A DNA stretch of 64,000 bases from Pseudomonas taiwanensis (GCF_013393345.1 NZ_QJRF01000070.1:237577-301576), one strand, 5' to 3'; positions 9,072-18,477 are shown, numbered from the stretch's first letter. Program-made: numbers and translations. The notes: generated by a model not told the origin, from the letters alone.

Positions 9072-10169
9072 ATGCGCCGCATCGTCTTCGCCCTGCCTTT
9101 GCTCGTCCTGATCTCCGCATGCAGCAGCAAACCAGCTCCCGTCCTGCAGCCGGTTCAGAAGCCAAAGCAACCGACACTCATCACCCCCAGCGCCCATCCG
9201 GCATTCGGTTCGGTGCAACCGATCACGCCGCTGCGCGGGGACTTCGCGGGTAACGTCAGTGCCCAGCGGTTCATCGATCGCATGGTCAGCCAGCACGACT
9301 TCAATCGCCAGCACCTGCAGGACCTGCTCGCCCAAACCCGCGAACTTGATTGGGTGATCCGCCTGATGGACCGTCAGGCACCGACCTACACACCGCCCAG
9401 CGGCCCCAACGGCGCCTGGCTACGCTACCGGAAGAAGTTCATCACACCGGGCAACGTGGGGAACGGCGTGTTGTTCTGGGACGAGTACGAAGTTGACCTG
9501 CAGCGTGCCTTCCAAACATACGGCGTACCGCCGGAAATCATTGTCGGCATCATCGGCGTGGAGACCCGCTGGGGACGCGTGATGGGCAAGACACGGATCA
9601 TCGACGCGCTGGCTACCCTCTCCTTCTCTTATCCTCGCCGCGCCGAGTTCTTCAGTGGTGAGCTGGAGCAGTTCCTTCTGCAAGCGCGCAAGGAAGGCAA
9701 CGACCCACTGGCGCTGCGCGGCTCCTATGCCGGCGCAATGGGCTACGGACAGTTCATGCCGTCGTCCTTCACCCAATATGCCGTGGATTTCGACGGCGAC
9801 GGACAACGAGACCTGTGGAATCCCCGCGATGCGATCGGCAGCGTGGCCAACTACTTCAAGCAGCACGGCTGGATCACCGGCGACACCGTGGCCGTGCGCG
9901 CCACCGGCCAGGCGCGATCGCTGGAAGACGGCTTCAAGACCCAGTATCCGATCGGTGTGCTGAATGCAGCCGGGCTCCGGCCGCAGGGTTCGCTGGGCAA
10001 TCACCAAAGGGCCAGCCTGCTGCGCCTGGACATGGGCAACACCTACCAGTACTGGTATGGCCTACCGAACTTCTACGTGATCACCCGCTACAACCACAGC
10101 ACGCACTACGCCATGGCGGTGTGGGAACTGGGCAGGGCGGTACAGAGCCAACGTCACAGCTCTCGATGA
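9072..10169 (+). CDS. mltB: Membrane-bound lytic murein transglycosylase B
   Basis: Lipoprotein: MRRIVFALPLLVLISAC gives a lipobox with lipidated Cys17, so it is anchored in the outer membrane facing the periplasm. The mature part is an Slt35/MltB-type lytic transglycosylase (GH103) that cleaves the MurNAc-GlcNAc bond to form 1,6-anhydro products. The catalytic Glu is in GVETRWG (Glu164); AGAMGYGQFMPSSF and the EF-hand-like DFDGDGQRDLW loop (~236-246) are characteristic. Length 365 residues is usual. In P. aeruginosa the homologue next to cysD is mltB1 (sltB1). Single gene with its own promoter and a hairpin after the stop. Confidence 0.95.
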   Translation: MRRIVFALPLLVLISACSSKPAPVLQPVQKPKQPTLITPSAHPAFGSVQPITPLRGDFAGNVSAQRFIDRMVSQHDFNRQHLQDLLAQTRELDWVIRLMDRQAPTYTPPSGPNGAWLRYRKKFITPGNVGNGVLFWDEYEVDLQRAFQTYGVPPEIIVGIIGVETRWGRVMGKTRIIDALATLSFSYPRRAEFFSGELEQFLLQARKEGNDPLALRGSYAGAMGYGQFMPSSFTQYAVDFDGDGQRDLWNPRDAIGSVANYFKQHGWITGDTVAVRATGQARSLEDGFKTQYPIGVLNAAGLRPQGSLGNHQRASLLRLDMGNTYQYWYGLPNFYVITRYNHSTHYAMAVWELGRAVQSQRHSSR

Positions 10170-10206
10170 AAAACAGCCGGTTCACTGAGCCGGCCGTTTT
10201 TTCTTT
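10167..10206. terminator. Probable terminator between mltB and the NIF3-family gene
   Basis: GCCGG / TTCACTGAG / CCGGC with GAAAAA on the left and GTTTTTTCTTT on the right; the stem can extend with one GT pair. Lies between convergent genes. Confidence 0.7.
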
Positions 10207-10217
10207 GCAATACGAAT

Positions 10218-10976
10218 TCAGGCTGGGTTGGCGCAGTCGATGAACAAGTGCTCGATGGCGAAGCGCTTGGCCAGGTAGTCGCCGAGCGCCTGTACACCAT
10301 AGCGCTCGGTGGCATGGTGGCCGGCGGCGATGAAGCTGACACCATTCTCCCGCGCACTGTGCACGGTCTGTTCGGAGACTTCGCCAGTGAGATAGGCATC
10401 GACACCCGCAGCAATCGCCTGATCGATATAGCCCTGGCCACCGCCGGTGCACCAGCCGATACGGCTGATCATGCGGTCGCCCTCCACCAGCAGGGGCTCG
10501 CGTCCGAGGACTTCGCGCACGCGACGGGCGAAGTCACTGGCGGCCATGGGTTCGGCCAGCGAACCGATCAAGCCGACGGTGCGCGGATTATCCGGCTCCA
10601 GCGGGCCTTCGACGATGATGTCGAGTTGACGCGCCAACTGGACGTTGTTGCCCACTTCCGGGTGCAGGTCCAGGGGCAAATGGTAGGCAAGCAGGCTGAC
10701 GTCATTGGATAGCAGGGTCTTCAGGCGGCGCTGCTTCATCCCCACCACACAGGGGTTCTCGCCCTTCCAGAAATAGCCATGGTGCACCAGCACCACATCC
10801 GCCCCGGCATCGATCGCAGCGTCCAGCAGCGCCTGACTGGCGGTGACGCCGGTGACGATCCGACTGACCTGTGGACGCCCTTCGACCTGCAGGCCATTAG
10901 GGCAGTAATCCTGGATGCGCGAGGCGTTCAGGTAGCGCTCCGCTTCTTCCACCAGAGTGTTCAGGGCAATGGCCAT
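10218..10976 (-). CDS. NIF3/YbgI-family dinuclear-metal-centre protein
   Basis: 252 residues, NIF3 superfamily. The metal-binding signatures VLVHHGYFWKG and HLPLDLHPEVGNN near the N-terminus and ISFIAAGHHATERYG-type residues (FIAAGHHATERYGV) near the C-terminus are present; family members form a toroidal hexamer with two metals per subunit. It is sometimes annotated 'GTP cyclohydrolase I type 2', but the cellular role is not established. Start at ATG 10976 (MAIALN) because GAGGA lies five bases upstream; an in-frame GTG four codons earlier has no such site. Divergent from algW. Confidence 0.92.
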   Translation of the reverse strand: MAIALNTLVEEAERYLNASRIQDYCPNGLQVEGRPQVSRIVTGVTASQALLDAAIDAGADVVLVHHGYFWKGENPCVVGMKQRRLKTLLSNDVSLLAYHLPLDLHPEVGNNVQLARQLDIIVEGPLEPDNPRTVGLIGSLAEPMAASDFARRVREVLGREPLLVEGDRMISRIGWCTGGGQGYIDQAIAAGVDAYLTGEVSEQTVHSARENGVSFIAAGHHATERYGVQALGDYLAKRFAIEHLFIDCANPA

Positions 10977-11027
10977 GGCATTCCTCACAAGCTGTTGCGG
11001 ACGACTCGTTTTTAACCGGCGCCCTCG

Positions 11028-11033
11028 TATAAT
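11028..11033 (+). promoter_or_regulatory. -10 element of algW
   Basis: Perfect TATAAT at 11028-11033, 55 bases before the algW start; the best -35 at a 16-base distance is the poor TCGTTT. Confidence 0.45.
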
Positions 11034-11087
11034 GGCGCCACCTTAAGGGGCACCCCTGCCCCCCGCAACCCTCAGGATTCTCCCTCG

Positions 11088-12239
11088 ATGCTCAAGGCGC
11101 TGCGATTCTTCAGCTGGCCCCTGGTTGTCGGCGTGCTCGCGGCACTGCTGATCATCCAGCAATACCCGGATTGGGTCGGCCTGCCCCGCGAGGAAGTGCA
11201 TCTGCAAGAAGCCCCCAAGTTCAACTTTACCCGCCAGGGCCCGGACTCCTATGCCGACGCGGTGACCAACGCATCGCCGGCGGTGGCCAACCTCTACACC
11301 ACCAAGATGGTGAGCAAGCCGGCACACCCGTTGTTCGAAGACCCACAGTTCCGCCGGTTCTTCGGCGACAACCTGCCGCGCCAACGTCGCATGGAGTCCA
11401 GCCTCGGCTCGGCGGTGATCATGAGCCCGGAAGGCTACCTGCTGACCAACAACCATGTGACCGCGGGCGCCGACCAGATCGTGGTCGCCCTGAAAGACGG
11501 CCGCGAAACCCTCGCACGCCTGGTGGGCAGCGACCCGGAAACCGACTTGGCGGTGTTGAAGATCGACCTCAAGGATCTGCCGCCCATTACCCTGGGCCGC
11601 TCGGACAACATCCGCATCGGCGACGTCGCCCTGGCAATCGGTAACCCCTTCGGTGTCGGTCAGACCGTGACCATGGGCATCATCAGCGCGACAGGCCGAA
11701 ACCAGCTGGGCCTGAACACCTACGAAGACTTCATCCAGACCGACGCCGCGATCAACCCCGGCAATTCCGGCGGCGCGCTGGTGGACGCCAACGGCAACCT
11801 GATCGGCATCAACACCGCGATCTTCTCCAAGTCCGGCGGCTCCCAGGGCATCGGCTTCGCAATTCCGGTCAAGCTCGCACTGGAAGTGATGAAGGCAATC
11901 GTCGAACACGGCTCGGTGATTCGCGGCTGGCTGGGCATCGAAGTTCAGCCCTTGACCCCGGAATTGGCGGAATCCTTCGGCCTGGAAGGACGCCCCGGCA
12001 TCGTTGTCGCCGGTATTTACCGCGACAGCCCGGCTCAACGCGCCACCCTGCAACCCGGCGACATCATCCTCAGTATCGATGGCGAACCGGCTGGCGATGG
12101 TCGTCGCTCGATGAACCAGGTGGCCCGCACCCGCCCCGGCGAGAAAGTGAGCATCCAGGTGATGCGCAATGGCCAGGAGCTGGAGCTGACGGCGGAGGTC
12201 GGTGTGCGGCCGCCGCCCAGCAACAACGGCGGTAGCTGA
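11088..12239 (+). CDS. algW: Periplasmic serine protease AlgW (DegS-like)
   Basis: 383 residues with one N-terminal membrane anchor (about residues 8-24), a trypsin-like protease domain with triad His123 (TNNHV), Asp153 (ETDLAV) and Ser227 (GNSGGAL), and a single C-terminal PDZ domain (about 280-370, with GIVVAGIYRDSPAQRATLQPG-type sequence). In Pseudomonas AlgW is the envelope-stress protease that makes the first cut in the anti-sigma factor MucA, releasing AlgU. One PDZ domain and a membrane anchor distinguish it from MucD/DegP. In PAO1 the next gene is hisC1; here a TonB receptor operon intervenes after a strong terminator. Confidence 0.95.
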   Translation: MLKALRFFSWPLVVGVLAALLIIQQYPDWVGLPREEVHLQEAPKFNFTRQGPDSYADAVTNASPAVANLYTTKMVSKPAHPLFEDPQFRRFFGDNLPRQRRMESSLGSAVIMSPEGYLLTNNHVTAGADQIVVALKDGRETLARLVGSDPETDLAVLKIDLKDLPPITLGRSDNIRIGDVALAIGNPFGVGQTVTMGIISATGRNQLGLNTYEDFIQTDAAINPGNSGGALVDANGNLIGINTAIFSKSGGSQGIGFAIPVKLALEVMKAIVEHGSVIRGWLGIEVQPLTPELAESFGLEGRPGIVVAGIYRDSPAQRATLQPGDIILSIDGEPAGDGRRSMNQVARTRPGEKVSIQVMRNGQELELTAEVGVRPPPSNNGGS

Positions 12240-12244
12240 TCGAT

Positions 12245-12275
12245 AAAAAACGGCGCCTAAAGGCGCCGTTTTCTT
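12245..12275 (+). terminator. Intrinsic terminator of algW
   Basis: ACGGCGCC / TAAA / GGCGCCGT followed by TTTCTTTT, five bases after the algW stop. Confidence 0.92.
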
Positions 12276-12333
12276 TTCCTCGCTCCAAGCAGGAATCATC
12301 CGGCACTGGACAGGAACGATTCTCGCCTCGCAG

Positions 12334-12352
12334 AATGTTATGTTATTACATT
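12334..12352 (+). promoter_or_regulatory. Zur-like (metal-repressor) palindrome upstream of the TonB receptor
   Basis: AATGTTATGTTATTACATT, 19 bp, pairs at 7 of 9 positions about its centre (12343). The GTTAT / ATTAC AT-rich half-sites resemble Zur operators of gammaproteobacteria more than the GATAAT-type Fur box. It ends only 16 bases before the receptor ATG, so the repressor would sit over the promoter and the leader must be very short. Repressor identity is inferred. Confidence 0.55.
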
Positions 12353-12368
12353 ATTTGCGAGCCCCCTG

Positions 12369-14468
12369 ATGCGCCTCCATCACCTTGCCCCTGCCAGCGG
12401 GCTACTCCTCAGCCTGCTCGGTGAAGCCACTGCTGCCGAAACCTACCTGCCCCTGCTTCTGGACGATATCCAGATTGACGATCGCCATCAGGAAAGTGCC
12501 GACGACCCAGTGCGTGGCTACCTTGCAACCCGTTCGACCAGTGCCACCCGCACTGACACCGATATCCGTGACATCCCCCAGGCGATCAGCGTGGTTCCCG
12601 CGCAGGTACTGGAGGACCTGGATATTTCCCGCCTCGATCGGGCACTGGACTTCGCTGGAGGCGTATCGCGCCAGAACAACTTCGGCGGCCTGACATTCCT
12701 CTCCTACAGCATCCGCGGTTTCACCACCGGAGAGCTGTACAAGAACGGTTTCGCCATCAATCGCGGCAGCTACAGCTCGCCGGACGCCTCCACTATCGAG
12801 CGCATCGACGTGCTCAAAGGTCCGGCTGCCAGCCTCTACGGCCGCGGCGATCCGGGCGGCACGGTGAACATAGTGACCAGGAAGCCCCAGGCCGAGCGTT
12901 TCTCCCGCTTGAAGGCAAGCGCGGGGAGTTGGGACCGCTATCGCGCCAGCCTGGACGTCAACGCACCACTCGATGAAGAGGACAAGCTGCTGTCACGCAT
13001 CAACCTGGCCACTGAAGACAACGGCAGCTACCGCGACCATGCCGGCAACCAGCGCCTGGTGGTCAGTCCATCCCTCAGCTGGCAGCTGAACGCCGATACC
13101 CGCCTGCTGCTGGAAACGGAGTTCGTCCAGCACGAATCGGTGTTCGATCGCGGCATCCCGGCCGTGAACGGGGAATTGGGCTCGGTCAAGCGTTCCACCT
13201 TCCTCGGCGAACCGAATGACGGCGAGATCCGCAATCGCAACCAGATGGTCCAGGCCAGCCTGGAGCACCATCTCAACGACAGCTGGAAGCTGCGCCTGGC
13301 CAATCATTACGCCCAGGGACACCTGCAGGGCGACGCCACGGAGGTGTCGCGGCTGATCGGCAACCAGGTCAGCCGCTTCTATCGGCAGCGCGACTTCGAA
13401 TGGAACGACAGCATTACCCAATTGGAACTGCACGGCCTGTTCGAGACTGGCAGCTGGCTGCACCAGACCCTCGCCGGACTGGAGTACGAGAACTACCGAA
13501 ATAGCCAGAAATATCCACAGAGCCTCGCTTCCCTGGACTACGGCCTGGACATCTACAACCCCGTATACGGCAAGCCGAAACCCACCATCGTCAATCCAAA
13601 CGACTTCTTCGAGCAGGTGAAAAGCCGTGCGCTGAACCTGCAGGACCAGATCGATTTCGGCCATGGCTGGAAAGGCCTGATCGGTGCCCGTTTCGAGCGT
13701 TTCGAACAGACGGCGCTGAACCGCACGACGCGCGTCAGCAACGACCAGAACAAGGACAGCCTGACCCTTCGCAGCGGCGTGCTCTACCAACTGACACCCG
13801 AGGTCGGCCTGTTCGCCAACGCAGCGACTTCGGTCAAACCCAATGCAATCAGCAGCCAGGGCACCGCCTTCGAGCCGGAGAAGGGATTCGGCAAGGAGGC
13901 CGGCCTCAAACTCGACCTGCTGGAAGGCCGCCTCGGAGCCACGGCCGCGCTCTTCCACATCGACAAGGAAAATGTACTGACGGCCGACCCGACCAATCCC
14001 GGCGAAAGCATCGCGGCTGGCCGCGCTCGCAGCCAGGGTCTCGACCTCCAGGTCAGTGGTCAGTTGACCGACGCAGTTCGGCTGATTGGCGCCTACGCCT
14101 ACATCGACGCCGAGGTCACCAAGGACAACGTGCTTCCCGAAGGCAGCCGTCTGCTCGGAGTGCCTGAACACAGCGGCAGCCTGTTGGCGGTCTACGAGTT
14201 CCAAGGCGGTCGACTGCGCGGCTCGGACGTCGGCGCCACCTTCAACTATGTCGGTGATCGCTCCGGCCAGGCCGGCAGCCAGTTCGAGCTACCCGCCTAC
14301 GCCACCTTCGACCTCCTCGCTCATCACAGGGTCAGCGAGCGAACAACCCTCGGCTTGAACCTCAACAACCTCTTCGATCGCAAGTACTACGAGCGCTCGT
14401 ACAACAGCGTCTGGGTCATGCCCGGCGAGCCCCGCAACCTCAACCTCAGTCTCACTCTCGAGCTCTGA
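12369..14468 (+). CDS. TonB-dependent outer-membrane receptor, probably metal-linked
   Basis: 699 residues: signal peptide (about 1-23, ending ATAAE), plug domain (about residues 65-170; RDIPQAISVVPAQVLEDL, IERIDVLKGPAASLYGRGDPGGTVN-type motif) and a 22-strand barrel. No N-terminal signalling (STN) extension, so it is not a transducing FpvA-type receptor. The plug sequence is of the siderophore-receptor class, but the Zur-like box and the adjacent DUF4198 gene point to zinc, nickel or cobalt chelate uptake. The chain ends in ...LTLEL, with Leu where most outer-membrane barrels end in Phe or Trp. Weak ribosome-binding site. Twelve bases separate it from the DUF4198 gene. Ligand unknown. Confidence 0.9.
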   Translation: MRLHHLAPASGLLLSLLGEATAAETYLPLLLDDIQIDDRHQESADDPVRGYLATRSTSATRTDTDIRDIPQAISVVPAQVLEDLDISRLDRALDFAGGVSRQNNFGGLTFLSYSIRGFTTGELYKNGFAINRGSYSSPDASTIERIDVLKGPAASLYGRGDPGGTVNIVTRKPQAERFSRLKASAGSWDRYRASLDVNAPLDEEDKLLSRINLATEDNGSYRDHAGNQRLVVSPSLSWQLNADTRLLLETEFVQHESVFDRGIPAVNGELGSVKRSTFLGEPNDGEIRNRNQMVQASLEHHLNDSWKLRLANHYAQGHLQGDATEVSRLIGNQVSRFYRQRDFEWNDSITQLELHGLFETGSWLHQTLAGLEYENYRNSQKYPQSLASLDYGLDIYNPVYGKPKPTIVNPNDFFEQVKSRALNLQDQIDFGHGWKGLIGARFERFEQTALNRTTRVSNDQNKDSLTLRSGVLYQLTPEVGLFANAATSVKPNAISSQGTAFEPEKGFGKEAGLKLDLLEGRLGATAALFHIDKENVLTADPTNPGESIAAGRARSQGLDLQVSGQLTDAVRLIGAYAYIDAEVTKDNVLPEGSRLLGVPEHSGSLLAVYEFQGGRLRGSDVGATFNYVGDRSGQAGSQFELPAYATFDLLAHHRVSERTTLGLNLNNLFDRKYYERSYNSVWVMPGEPRNLNLSLTLEL

Positions 14469-14480
14469 AAAGGAATCTCC

Positions 14481-15209
14481 ATGCGACTGGATAAACGCTT
14501 CCTCGTCACTCCCCTCCTCGCAGCTGTCTTCGCAGGCAACGTTCATGCGCACGGCCTTTGGACCGAACAACGGCGCGGCAACATCGAAGTGATCTACGGT
14601 CATGGCGCCGAAGACGATGCCTTCAAGGCAGAGAAGATCAGCGGCGCCTGGGCCTTCGATGCACAAGGACGAATGATCCCCGTGTCGGTCGAGCGCCTTG
14701 CGGACCATGCACGGCTCAACCCCTTGAAAGCGCCGGCAACCCTCGCGGTTGCCCTGGACAATGGTCCCTGGTCGCAGACCGCCGACAAGCAATGGATAAA
14801 CCAGGGCCAGCGGCAGGTTCCCGGGGCTGTCGCCTCCATCCACACCTGGAAATACAGCCTGGCCTTCTATCAATCAGGTGCGCAGCTGCCGGACCTCAAG
14901 CGCGTACGCCTGGCGATAGTGCCAGAAGCCGATCCGCTGGAAGTGGGGCCAGGCAATACCCTGCCAGTACGGGTCCTGCTGGATGGCAAGCCGGCATCCG
15001 GCGTCGAACTGATCGGTGACTACCGCGGCGAGCCCAATAATGTGAGTACCAGGACCGACGCCGAAGGGCGCGCCAAGGTGCTGGTACGCAATGCGGGGCT
15101 GAACATCGTCGCCGCCCAGGTCACCTTGGACACCCCGAACGATCCCGACGTGAAGCAACAAGGGCTGTTCAGCTCGCTGACCTTCCTCGGCGCACCGCAC
15201 CACGAGTAG
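14481..15209 (+). CDS. DUF4198 periplasmic protein, putative metal-binding partner
   Basis: 242 residues with a signal peptide (MRLDKRFLVTPLLAAVFAGNVHA); cleavage after AHA or HA would leave a mature chain beginning HGLW, i.e. with a free N-terminal histidine, and the chain ends APHHE. The C-terminal half (PLEVGPGNTLPVRVLLDGK ... STRTDAEGRAKVLV) is the immunoglobulin-like DUF4198 fold. Members of this family occur beside nickel, cobalt and zinc transporters. Good ribosome-binding site AAAGGAA. Co-transcribed with the TonB receptor and followed by a terminator. A role in periplasmic metal capture is inference. Confidence 0.85.
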   Translation: MRLDKRFLVTPLLAAVFAGNVHAHGLWTEQRRGNIEVIYGHGAEDDAFKAEKISGAWAFDAQGRMIPVSVERLADHARLNPLKAPATLAVALDNGPWSQTADKQWINQGQRQVPGAVASIHTWKYSLAFYQSGAQLPDLKRVRLAIVPEADPLEVGPGNTLPVRVLLDGKPASGVELIGDYRGEPNNVSTRTDAEGRAKVLVRNAGLNIVAAQVTLDTPNDPDVKQQGLFSSLTFLGAPHHE

Positions 15210-15220
15210 GCGTCCAACAA

Positions 15221-15258
15221 AAAAGCCGAGGCGGTGACCCGCGCTCGGCTTTTCTTTT
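15221..15258. terminator. Bidirectional terminator between the DUF4198 gene and hisC
   Basis: AAAAGCCGAG(GCGG)TGAC(CCGC)GCTCGGCTTTTCTTTT: long stem with one bulge, A-run on the left and T-run on the right, between convergent genes. Confidence 0.85.
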
Positions 15259-15273
15259 ACGGGCCCGCGAAAA

Positions 15274-16326
15274 TCAGAGATTGCGCAAAGCATCCAGCAA
15301 CGCCTGGTTCTGCTCGGGCGTGCCAATGGTGATGCGCAGGAACTGGGCAATGCGCTCCTGCTTGAAGTGCCGAACGATCACGCCCTGCTCACGCAAACCA
15401 GCAGCGATGCCGGCGGCGTCCTTCTGCGGATGGCGGGCGAAGACGAAGTTGGCCGCCGAGGGCAGTACCTCGAAGCCCAGCTTGCCCAGCTCAGCCACCA
15501 GCAGTTCGCGACTGTCGATCACCTTGCGGCAGGTTTCCTCGAAGTAGGCCTTGTCTTCGAAGGCGACCGCCGCGCCGGCGATGGCCATGCGATCCAGCGG
15601 GTAGGAGTTGAAGCTGTTCTTGATTCGCTCCAGTGCCTCGATCAGGTCCGGGTGGCCGACAGCCAGACCAACCCGCAGCCCCGCCAGGGAACGCGACTTG
15701 GACAGGGTCTGGGTCACCAGCAGGTTCGGATAGCGGTCCACCAGGCTGATAGCGGTCTCGCCACCGAAGTCGATGTAGGCCTCGTCCACCAGCACAACGG
15801 TATCCGGATTGGCCTTGAGCAGACGCTCGATGGCGTCCAGTGCCAGCAGGCAGCCAGTGGGCGCATTCGGGTTGGGGAAGACGATGCCACCATTGGGACG
15901 CGCGTAGTCCTCAACGCGGATCTGGAACTGTTCATCCAGCGGCAACGCCTCGAACGGGATGCCATACAACCCGCAGTAGACCGGATAGAAGCTGTAGCTC
16001 ACATCCGGGAAGAGCAGCGGCTTGCCGTGCTGGAACAGACCGTGGAACGCGTGGGCCAGGACCTCGTCGGAGCCGTTGCCGACGAACACCTGGTTCGTCT
16101 GCACGCCGTAGTAGTCGGCGACTGCCTGCTTCAGGCGATCACTGTTCGGGTCCGGATACAGCCGCAGGTTGTCACCCACCTCGGCCTGCATGGCAGCTAC
16201 TGCCTTGGGCGATGGGCCGTAAGGGTTCTCGTTGGTGTTCAGCTTGACCAGCTTCGCCAGCTTGGGCTGCTCGCCAGGAACGTAGGGCACCAGCCCCTTG
16301 ACGAAGGGACTCCAGAATTTGCTCAT
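15274..16326 (-). CDS. hisC: Histidinol-phosphate aminotransferase HisC
   Basis: 350 residues, PLP-dependent class I/II aminotransferase converting imidazole-acetol phosphate to histidinol phosphate. [11 protein letters not shown], the DEAYIDFGG segment and the PLP-lysine region [14 protein letters not shown] are visible. I chose ATG 16326 (MSKFWSPF), two codons inside the longest frame, because GGGGGAG sits five bases upstream and this is the family N-terminus. The hisD stop (16329-16331) lies just before the start, so the two are translationally close. Confidence 0.95.
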   Translation of the reverse strand: MSKFWSPFVKGLVPYVPGEQPKLAKLVKLNTNENPYGPSPKAVAAMQAEVGDNLRLYPDPNSDRLKQAVADYYGVQTNQVFVGNGSDEVLAHAFHGLFQHGKPLLFPDVSYSFYPVYCGLYGIPFEALPLDEQFQIRVEDYARPNGGIVFPNPNAPTGCLLALDAIERLLKANPDTVVLVDEAYIDFGGETAISLVDRYPNLLVTQTLSKSRSLAGLRVGLAVGHPDLIEALERIKNSFNSYPLDRMAIAGAAVAFEDKAYFEETCRKVIDSRELLVAELGKLGFEVLPSAANFVFARHPQKDAAGIAAGLREQGVIVRHFKQERIAQFLRITIGTPEQNQALLDALRNL

Positions 16327-16328
16327 GC

Positions 16329-17642
16329 TCACTCCCCCTTGATACGGAATTCGGCGCTGCGCGCGTGGGCGGTCAGGGACTCGCCGCGGGCCAGGATGGA
16401 CGCTGTCTTGCCCAGTTCAGACGCACCGTCGGCCGAGCAGAAAATGATCGAGGAACGCTTCTGGAAGTCGTACACGCCCAGCGGCGAGGAGAAGCGCGCG
16501 GTGCCGGAGGTCGGCAGCACATGGTTCGGGCCGGCGCAGTAATCGCCCAGGGCTTCGGCGGTGTAGCGACCCATGAAGATGGCACCGGCATGGCGGATGT
16601 GCGGCAGCCAGGCCTGCGGATCGGCAACGGACAGTTCCAGGTGCTCGGGCGCGATGCGGTTCGCCACCTGGCACGCCTGAGCCTGGTCGGCCACGAGAAT
16701 CAAAGCGCCACGATTCTGCAGGGAGGTGCGAATGATCTCGGCACGCTCCATGGTCGGCAGCAGTTTGTCGATGCTGGCGGCCACCTTGTCGAGGAAAGCG
16801 GCATCAGGACTGACCAGGATGGCCTGGGCGTCTTCGTCGTGCTCGGCCTGGGAGAACAGGTCCATGGCGATCCAGTCAGGATCGGTGCCGCCATCGCAGA
16901 CCACGAGGATTTCCGACGGACCGGCGATCATGTCGATGCCGACCTGGCCGAAGACGTGACGCTTGGCCGTGGCGACATAGATGTTGCCCGGGCCTACGAT
17001 CTTGTCCACCTGGGGGACGCTCTCGGTGCCATAGGCCAGTGCAGCCACAGCCTGGGCGCCGCCGATGGTGAAGACGCGGTCCACGCCGGCCACACAGGCG
17101 GCCGCGAGGACGATTTCATTGATTTCACCACGCGGCGTCGGCACGACCATCACCACTTCGGCGACACCGGCGACCTTCGCGGGAATCGCGTTCATCAGCA
17201 CAGAGGACGGGTAGGACGCCTTGCCGCCGGGTACGTAAAGACCGGCGCGATCCAGCGGAGTCACCTGCTGGCCCAGCACCGTGCCGTCGGCTTCGGTGTA
17301 GGTCCAGGAATCCTGCTTCTGCTTCTCGTGGTAGCTGCGAACGCGAGCGGCAGCGGTTTCCAGTGCCTTGCGTTGCTCGGCGGTGATGCGCGTCAGGGCC
17401 AGTTCCAGCCGCTCGCGCGGCAGGATCAGTTCGGCCATGGTGGTCGCCGGCACACCGTCGAAACGCTGGGTGAATTCGACTACGGCAGCGTCCCCACGCT
17501 CACGCACGGCCTGGATGATGTCGAGGACACGTTGATTGACCGCTTCGTCGGACACGCTTTCCCAGCTCAGCAGATGATCCAGGTGTCGCGCGAAGTCCTG
17601 ATCAGCGGCATTGAGTCGGCGGATGGCGATTGGAGCGGTCAT
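16329..17642 (-). CDS. hisD: Histidinol dehydrogenase HisD
   Basis: 437 residues. Zinc-dependent NAD enzyme catalysing the last two oxidations to histidine. Recognised by [16 protein letters not shown], the [17 protein letters not shown] stretch and [10 protein letters not shown], plus [15 protein letters not shown] near the C-terminus. Start at ATG 17642 ([11 protein letters not shown]) with AGAGG upstream, seven codons inside the longest open frame. Preceded by a ~125-base spacer from hisG containing a GTGCGGC hairpin. Confidence 0.96.
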   Translation of the reverse strand: MTAPIAIRRLNAADQDFARHLDHLLSWESVSDEAVNQRVLDIIQAVRERGDAAVVEFTQRFDGVPATTMAELILPRERLELALTRITAEQRKALETAAARVRSYHEKQKQDSWTYTEADGTVLGQQVTPLDRAGLYVPGGKASYPSSVLMNAIPAKVAGVAEVVMVVPTPRGEINEIVLAAACVAGVDRVFTIGGAQAVAALAYGTESVPQVDKIVGPGNIYVATAKRHVFGQVGIDMIAGPSEILVVCDGGTDPDWIAMDLFSQAEHDEDAQAILVSPDAAFLDKVAASIDKLLPTMERAEIIRTSLQNRGALILVADQAQACQVANRIAPEHLELSVADPQAWLPHIRHAGAIFMGRYTAEALGDYCAGPNHVLPTSGTARFSSPLGVYDFQKRSSIIFCSADGASELGKTASILARGESLTAHARSAEFRIKGE

Positions 17643-17738
17643 AGCGGGCCTCTTGAATGGCAATTGCTCGGGCGCCGCTAGAGTAGCAAGCCCACCGTGC
17701 GGGCACCCGAGAATATTGGCTATGACACGGATAGGCGC

Positions 17739-17757
17739 GTGCGGCGCAGGGCCGCAC
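17739..17757 (-). other. Intercistronic hairpin between hisG and hisD
   Basis: Perfect 7-bp stem GTGCGGC / GCAGG / GCCGCAC with no T-run. It lies in the ~125-base hisG-hisD gap and could modulate mRNA stability or partial termination; function unproven. Confidence 0.45.
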
Positions 17758-17765
17758 TCAAGGTG

Positions 17766-18401
17766 TCAGCTTGGGTGTCGCGACTCGACCGCGCCGCGCA
17801 GCACTTCGATCAGTGCCTGGATGCGCGCGTGCTGCATCTTCATCGATGCCTTGTTGACGATCAGTCGCGAGCTGATGGTAGCGATCAGCTCCTGGGGTTC
17901 CAGGCCGTTGGCGCGCAGGGTATTGCCGGTGTCGACGACGTCGATGATCTTGTCGGCCAGGCCCACCAGGGGCGCCAGCTCCATCGAGCCATAGAGCTTG
18001 ATCACGTCGACCTGGCGGCCCTGTTCGGCGTAGTAGCGCTTGGCGACGTTGACGAACTTGGTGGCGACACGCAGACGGCCCTTGGGCTCAGGCGCGCCGA
18101 CCGCACCCGCGGTCATCAACTTGCAGCAGGCGATCCGGAGGTCCAGGGGCTCATACAGGCCCTGGCCGCCGTACTCCATCAGCACGTCCTTGCCGGCAAC
18201 GCCGAGATCGGCCGCGCCATGCTCGACGTAGGTCGGCACGTCGGTGGCACGCACGATGAGCAGGCGCACATCCTCCTGGGTGGTGGGGATGATCAGCTTG
18301 CGGCTCTTGTCCGGATTCTCGGTGGGTACGATACCGGCCTCGGCAAGCAGCGGCAGGGTGTCGTCGAGAATTCGGCCCTTGGACAGCGCGATGGTGAGCA
18401 T
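17766..18401 (-). CDS. hisG: ATP phosphoribosyltransferase HisG, short form
   Basis: 211 residues, so this is the short catalytic form lacking the C-terminal regulatory domain; such enzymes need HisZ, which is not in this window. [18 protein letters not shown] and [14 protein letters not shown] are typical. It catalyses the committed step of histidine synthesis in the cytoplasm. It lies 89 bases downstream of murA, with a CCGGCCC/GGGCCGG hairpin (18459-18477) between them that lacks a T-run, so readthrough from murA is likely. Confidence 0.96.
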   Translation of the reverse strand: MLTIALSKGRILDDTLPLLAEAGIVPTENPDKSRKLIIPTTQEDVRLLIVRATDVPTYVEHGAADLGVAGKDVLMEYGGQGLYEPLDLRIACCKLMTAGAVGAPEPKGRLRVATKFVNVAKRYYAEQGRQVDVIKLYGSMELAPLVGLADKIIDVVDTGNTLRANGLEPQELIATISSRLIVNKASMKMQHARIQALIEVLRGAVESRHPS

Positions 18402-18458
18402 GAAACAGGATTTCCTTGGCTACGGCCCTCTACGGGCCTGTTGCGCGGTCTTAACGGA

Positions 18459-18477
18459 CCGGCCCACTCAGGGCCGG
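18459..18477 (-). other. Intercistronic hairpin between murA and hisG
   Basis: CCGGCCC / ACTCA / GGGCCGG, 7-bp perfect stem, no T-run on the minus strand. Possible processing or attenuation point. Confidence 0.4.

Noticed and set aside
17766..18401. Short HisG as a truncated gene
   Set aside because: 211 residues is the normal length of the short HisG form that works with HisZ; not a truncation.
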